This document shows, piece after piece, positions 59,083 to 64,000 of a stretch of DNA of 64,000 nt. The notes below the pieces were generated by a model. That model saw only the letters and a list, made by a program, of their open reading frames with translations, searched no databases and was not told the DNA's origin. Made by a program: the position numbers and the translations under genes. Position 1 is the stretch's first letter; each line of letters starts with the position of its first letter. Origin of the DNA: Batillaria attramentaria (Eukaryota; Mollusca; Gastropoda; Batillariidae); NCBI GenBank assembly GCA_018292915.2, contig JACVVK020000214.1, forward strand, positions 1,007,501 to 1,071,500. The letters are read 5' to 3'.

Positions 59083-59353
59083 CTACTCTCCATACTGCAC
59101 CTGGCAGATAACGCACACGTAGCAACCTCTACCCATGTCGCCAACACACTCCCTGTGTGCCCATCTGCCGCATACAGCACAGGACTGTCCCGTTCTCCCA
59201 ATCCCGATGCAGCCAGGCACTTCACAGAAAGTGTATGCTTCTGCACGTGTCTTCGTGCAGCCGACAGACGACATACTGGCGAAAGGCGTCAGCATGTTTC
59301 TTGTGAAAGTTTTGCAGGCAGGCAGTCTTCCCCTGCACAATGGCCATTGTGTT
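59083..59353 (-). CDS. Possible zinc-finger exon (PHD-like)
   Basis: Downstream of the CARF-like gene, after a good acceptor (TTCTTGCTGCAG). The frame reads YTFCEVPGCIGIGRTGQSC, AVCGRWAHRECVGDMG and CYVCVICQVQYGE, then TAG. The C-x2-C, W-H-x2-C and C-x2-C spacing resembles the PHD-like finger at the C-terminus of some transposase-derived proteins. No donor in the preceding exon joins to it in frame, so its membership of that gene is uncertain. Confidence 0.4.
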
Positions 59354-59466
59354 CTGCAGCAAGAAAGAAAAAGGCTAAACAATGGGAAATGAAACTTGCT
59401 TACGTTTTGAACTGAACTGGATAATGGTCACCCATAAAGCTAGGAAGTAGTAGGCGCCATGAAACA

Positions 59467-61739
59467 TCATGTGCATATGTATCCAGTGTGAAATATTGTA
59501 TGGAAGTATGCGGTATCAGCGGCGTTGGGAAGGGGCTGTCCCTTCTGCTGAAATAGTTCGTGCACAAAGTGCTGCAGCATCTTCCTGACTGTGGGTACAT
59601 TCACCAAGCCTGCCTGCACACATATCAAACCATGTACATGTATGAACGTTTTTTGTTTTTTTTTAAGTGAATAACGGTTTAAATATGAAGTAGAACATGT
59701 ACAAAAGTATACTATGACCTACAAAATTATATAAGAAATTGGATTTGGATATATATACACAGTAACCTGATTGACTGAACCGTTCTATTGTCTGTGCAAC
59801 TTCCTTCTTTACAATTCGTCATAAAATTTGGAAATCTTCTTCGCAACGGATTTGCAACATATACATGCAATTATTAACATATATATTGCAATTACTATGG
59901 ACAGAAAGTTAACTAAAAAAGAACCTGCCTGGACCAACTCCTCAACCTTGCTTCTAACTTCACGAGAGATAGTGCGTGAGATACAGTTCTCCACAGCCAG
60001 AGTGTGGTTGGTGTGGGATGCTGCCAGGGGGATCTCCATCTGAATGACAGTAGTTTCCCTCATGTCACCTGCCTTCAGGGCCTCCTTAATCTCTTTCATC
60101 TTCACCGCCTTCTTCCATTTTGTGGCTGTTGCCTTCTCCATGGAGAAGTCTTCAAATCTGAAACAACAATATCCAATAGTTATTATTATTTTTATTTTTT
60201 TTTTTTTAATTTTTTATTTTTTTTATTTTTTTTTATTATTATTATTATTTTTTTTTTTTATCTCATACACCTGCAGATTATTCCAAACAACAGTGTTTAG
60301 CAGTGAGCAGCAAAGGACAGTAGACAAAATCAAACTCATTTTATCATTAGAAACAATTCACAGTCTTCGGTGATACCTAATCTATATTCAACTCATTGCA
60401 AGGGACTCACAGTGTCCAAGTCTTAATCTTCACTTTTGCTTCACACCCTGTCTTCTTGGTCAACTGCAACCTTGACCGCTTCTGCCTTAAGTATGCATGA
60501 TCTTCATCCTGAAATGACATAAAACAAACTTCAGCATCTTTTGTGTACTTGCCTAAGTGAAATATTGCACACTTAATATCCCGGCGGAATTCAGACACTA
60601 TAAAAATCAAAGATTAGATAGTGAGATGAGCAACTCTGATCACTACACCTAGTACTGATGAGATGTGAAACTTGGATCACAACTTTACCTCCTTTTTGAT
60701 TGTAAATACGCCGACATGCCAGCTTTAGCTTGCTTCATGTGTATTATAACACTGCATTAACAACATGAAAATGAATCTTATGTCACATAATAAAATATTG
60801 AACAGTTGAAATAAAATATGATATAATTCAGCAGTTACAACTATTTCACTTGCGCACAATTACATACCTTCTGCACGTTTGTTGGCTTCGGATTGTAGGG
60901 TCGCCCACCACGGTCACACACCATGACATCATTCTGCAGCACAAGACCAGGCACGATACATGTCGTCCCCTGGAGCTGCAGGTCTGTGTACCAGAGAAGA
61001 CGACTCTCCGCATCTGGCCCCAGTTTCTCCTTGTTTATTTTCTTGAACCTTTGAAATTTGAACAAATACGTTGATTGCAAAATAGTATAAATATTAATAC
61101 AGTCAATGTACACAGGAATAAAGTCACACACCTCTGTTCAAGCATATTGAAGAGTAATATTGTTATGCTCGTTCCATAAATATAATCAGTCATCGTCAAT
61201 CTCAATCAATCCCTCTCTGCCAGTCTGATGAGAAGTCTACAGTTCCCCCAATTGTTATAAACTACTGCACTACCGCATTGTGTGAAATGTTTGAGGCGTA
61301 TCTCCGTCCCATGAACATACTGATCGGACAGTGTTCGAACTGTTCCCTTTATGTCGATTTCCTGACAATCACAATATGGGATAACAAATTAATCCAGGAT
61401 TCCGAAATACAACCCCCCCCCCCACCTTCCCCTTACAAAACAAGAACAACAAAAAATCTGAACGAATCCTCTAAACTTTACAGCCGCTTAGAGAGTGGTA
61501 GAAAACAACTTAGATCTAGTGCCGGGATAGCAGACGACAAACAGACACGCTCAGTGTGTTCGCTACTGCACTTACCAGGAATTGAACGCGGTATTGAATT
61601 CCTTGTTCACAGCGTCCAGTGTTTCTTGCACCTCTCTCGCTGATTGCACATGCCCGCGAATGATCTTATCGTCAGCAAAAGACACCTCAAAGCACTCCGG
61701 GAGAAAGAGATGCTCTCCGGTGCTCCCGATCGCGGCCAT
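59467..61739 (-). CDS. CARF/MULE-like DNA-binding domain gene (5 exons)
   Basis: Minus-strand exons 61739-61576, 61048-60868, 60508-60411, 60157-59925 and 59609-59467 join in phase to 819 nt, 272 residues. The protein begins MAAIGSTGEHLFLPECFEVS. Later segments include TTCIVPGLVLQNDVMVC, KRSRLQLTKKTGCEAKVKIK, ASHTNHTLAVENCISR and VRKMLQHFVHELFQQKG. A basic KRSR-KTGC-A-IK segment followed by an H-x2-H and helical region resembles invertebrate proteins annotated as calcium-responsive transcription factor-like (ALS2CR8 domain) and the N-termini of MULE transposases. This is from memory. It ends TGYICT-stop, shorter than expected, so it may be truncated. The donor of exon 4 (GTTCTT) is weak. Confidence 0.5.
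61576..61739 (-). CDS. CARF-like gene exon 1
   Basis: ATG at 61739, ending in phase 2 before GTAAGT. The encoded ECFEVSFADDKIIRGHVQ and NKEFNTAFNSW lead directly into exon 2. Confidence 0.55.
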
Positions 61740-62478
61740 GTTTTACGAACCGGAAACGCAGAGGGGTTTCCCCGGATCTCTAAATGTCAAGGTCGTCTAA
61801 AAATATACCTGGACGAGAAGCTGCACTTTTAGCCATCACCCGTAGCTTCATGTAAAAAAACTCTCAAAGATGGCGTGCATACCCTCAGGAAATAGCTTGT
61901 TTAAAAAAACAACAACAACAGATCAGAAACTTGGGGGGGGGGGGGGGGGGGAGGGGGGAGGCATTTTCAAGGATTCGATGTATATTTTATTTAAGTTTTA
62001 CCCCGAACAAACCTAATCTTGTCAAAATCTATTTATAAACTGTCAACAGAACGAGCAACCTAAAAGACGCGAAAGTGGTATTAAAAACCTACTTTCCAAG
62101 AATGCTAGCTTCACTGCAGTCAACTTTTTTGTGATAAGTTTCGCTTTATAAAAAATATGCGAATGTACGCTGGAATTATACTATTTGATACATGGAACTC
62201 TAGATGCAGCCCATTATTGTTAACTTGCCGTGCAAACACTGAAACGACACGATCCGAAGCTTTGCTGACAAAATATTGACACCAACACTCTAGTGTCTCT
62301 GCTTTAACGTTGGGCTTCTGTGGCCATACTGCAAACATGTGAAATGCTTTCAATTTTACAGATTTTACGTGTTACGATGTGTGACACTACCAAGACTTAT
62401 GTGTCGGAAGATGAGTGTTTGAACGTTGACCTCACTCGCATTGCCCGTAATTTAACATTCCATTCAATTCCGTTTCAG

Positions 62479-62814
62479 GTGCAGCGGTCGAGTTCCCATC
62501 TCTTGATGCCTCTCTTACCCTCACTGTTGTAGAGAACGATACGATCAGACTTCCGTTTACCGTAGTGAATGCAAGTTGTGGGGGTCAGAAGAAAACATTC
62601 GTCACGGTTAAGGCTTTCACTAGGACCAGTCCTGATCCAACGTTCCTCTGTCTCCTAATTCTCCAAAATGGACAGTGCTTAAAAGAGGACGGATGTACTT
62701 GTGATGGCAAAGACAAGTTTATACTTGGAAGGAAAACTGCAAGATCAGAGATTGGCAGATGGGTTTGGGAAAGTTCCATTATGGCCACCAGGCAGATTTT
62801 TGCCAATATCACGT
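62479..62814 (+). CDS. Gene B N-terminal Ig-like exon
   Basis: A 112-codon phase-1 exon between TTTCAG and GTAAGA, aligned to gene A exon 2 through conserved cysteines and VWESSI. Confidence 0.75.
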
Positions 62815-64000
62815 GTAAGACTCTCTTTGTCTCTCTCTCTCTCTCTCTGGGATGTGTTTAGTGTCAGGAAAAAAGAATCCAGACGCTATTAAATCGTATT
62901 TCATTTATCTAGCTGAAAGAGAATAACATAAGCCATACAATTTTTATCACTTTGATGCACAAAACAAAAGCGGTGGTTTTTTTTTTGTTTGTTTGTTGTT
63001 GTTTTTTTTGTTGTTGTTTTTTTGTTTGTTTGTTTTTTTGTTTTTTTTTTTGGGGGGGGGGGGGTCAGATATCCCAGTTTTTAAGAGAATAATTCTTTTG
63101 TTTTTCCGAAACTTATTTGCTTTTGTCTCCAGACCCAGCCGAGGTGATAGAATTGAAACTCGTCCCATCAAGTCCAGTAGAGGAATACAGTCAGCTGAAC
63201 ATCTCTTGCACCTGGGAAAAAGGAAACCCGCCGGTACAAGCACAGCTTACTCACAGTCAGACGTTGAGTTTGGCCGACCAGACACCGAATGGTTTAATTT
63301 CGACAATGACGACTCCCAACGAAGACAACTCGACAACAGTCACTCACATTTTCAACAGCGTTTACTGTAAGGACGTTGGATTCATTCGCTGTCTGGCACC
63401 AGGGGCTTCCAGCAACAAGACCGCCACGCTTCTGGTGAAGTGTATGTATAAATTTATGTTTTATTCATGCCATGATAATAAGTGTTGTGAGTAAACGCAA
63501 ATCATTACACTCTGAAACTGAACCTGACCAGAAACGTCCGACCCAAAGTCACCAACCCCCCCTACCGCCATTTTGCTAACATCTTCCTTAATGTTTCTAG
63601 CCATCTGTGAAAACGACGGTGTAGATATTTTCTGAAAAATCACGCGTTAAGGATTTCAGTAACAGTTTCAGGCCATCCATCGCTCACTGACGGCTCTCAA
63701 GGAAACTTCAATGCCTCTGGTGACACTTTGCTAACCTCTTCCTCAGTGCCTCTAGCCATCCGTAAAAACCACGGGTGCATGGGTAGTCCGACGTAGAAGT
63801 TTAGATGGTTTTTGTGTGAGTAGCGAAGCACTAAGGGTTTGACAATTTCAGGTCCACCATCGTTCACTGACAAAACTAATCAGACCTTCCGTGCCACTGA
63901 TGACCGGGTTAACCTGACTTTTACCATCCGCACACACACGAGGGAGGTTGAGGGATGTACACTGACACATTTGACGTCTGGAAAGACAAGGGACTGTCTC
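62479..64000 (+). CDS. Gene B: partial multi-Ig receptor, paralogue of gene A
   Basis: Exons 62479-62814, 63133-63441 and 63852 onward match gene A exons 2, 3 and 4 in order, length and phase. The first has VSASCGG-like and VWESSIM segments; the second has SCTWEKGNPPVQ and DVGFIRCLAPG; the third starts PPSFTDKTNQ with FTIRTHTREVEGC and continues past the window. The 5' exon was not found: the nearest candidate, 15.7 kb upstream, lacks an ATG. Likely function as gene A. Confidence 0.7.
63133..63441 (+). CDS. Gene B Ig C2-like exon
   Basis: A 103-codon phase-1 exon between CTCCAG and GTATGT. LNISCTWEKGNPP, VYCKDVGFIRCLAPG and TATLLVKC match gene A exons 3 and 6. Confidence 0.75.
63672..63796 (+). 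pseudogene. Stopped duplicate of the half-Ig exon
   Basis: After TTTCAG it reads HPSLTDGSQGNFNASGD, parallel to PPSFTDKTNQTFRATDD of the exon at 63852, then loses similarity and reaches TAG at 63794-63796. Its 3' part (CTCTAGCCATCCGTAAAAAC) also repeats an upstream segment at about 63593. Confidence 0.6.
63852..64000 (+). CDS. Gene B half-Ig exon (runs off edge)
   Basis: A phase-1 exon after TTTCAG, still open at the window end; the last codons read RDCL. Confidence 0.75.

Noticed and set aside
59809..60141. A membrane protein related to DC-STAMP
   Set aside because: The hydrophobic stretch arises by reading through the exon 4 donor into the intron; the spliced frame gives a soluble, basic protein.

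Overview
This window looks like invertebrate, probably molluscan (gastropod-like), nuclear DNA. The evidence is phase-1 immunoglobulin (Ig) exons with GT-AG introns, very abundant long (CA)n, (GA)n and (TG)n tracts, tRNA-derived SINEs, and fragments of many eukaryotic transposon classes. The species assignment is inference.

Four protein-coding loci can be read by joining exons whose splice phases agree. (1) Gene A, + strand, 291-14389, is a complete 11-exon Ig-superfamily receptor of 752 residues: signal peptide, five Ig-like units, one transmembrane helix, and a cytoplasmic tail with four Tyr-x-Asn motifs. (2) Gene C, - strand, 33891-27755, is a complete 8-exon single-Ig membrane protein of 333 residues. 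(3) Gene B, + strand, 62479 to beyond the right edge, has exons paralogous to gene A exons 2-4. (4) A - strand gene, 61739-59467, encodes a 272-residue protein resembling CARF/MULE-type DNA-binding proteins, with a possible zinc-finger exon downstream. Remnants of gene A relatives also occur: an exon-1 copy lacking its ATG (46776), an orphan half-Ig exon (55156) and a stopped pseudo-exon (63672). The window is therefore part of an expanding and decaying Ig-receptor cluster.

The rest is mostly mobile DNA. From left to right: a foldback element with an integrase-like C-terminal reading frame inside gene A (4052-5142); a palindrome-tipped repeat split by a 4.7-kb insertion (6505-12882) whose unsplit copy lies at 36613-38250; two inverted copies of a pogo/Tigger-like element (14541-16177, 19395-20861) with a third inside gene C; a Harbinger-like element hosting a LINE fragment (17332-18507); a LINE reverse transcriptase (21738-23472); a probable solo LTR (34559-35653); a decayed Tc1 transposase (42133-43162); a 5'-truncated LINE (45596-46688); a non-autonomous LTR retrotransposon (47069-51807) whose left LTR carries a THAP-coding foldback element and whose right LTR carries a 41-bp element with the same ends; and a Harbinger-like MITE (57587-57889).

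The Ig genes are read as surface receptors because they have signal peptides, a membrane helix and signalling-type tails. Their ligands and their role in immunity or adhesion cannot be read from sequence. Exon boundaries were placed by eye from splice consensus and phase and have not been tested against transcripts.
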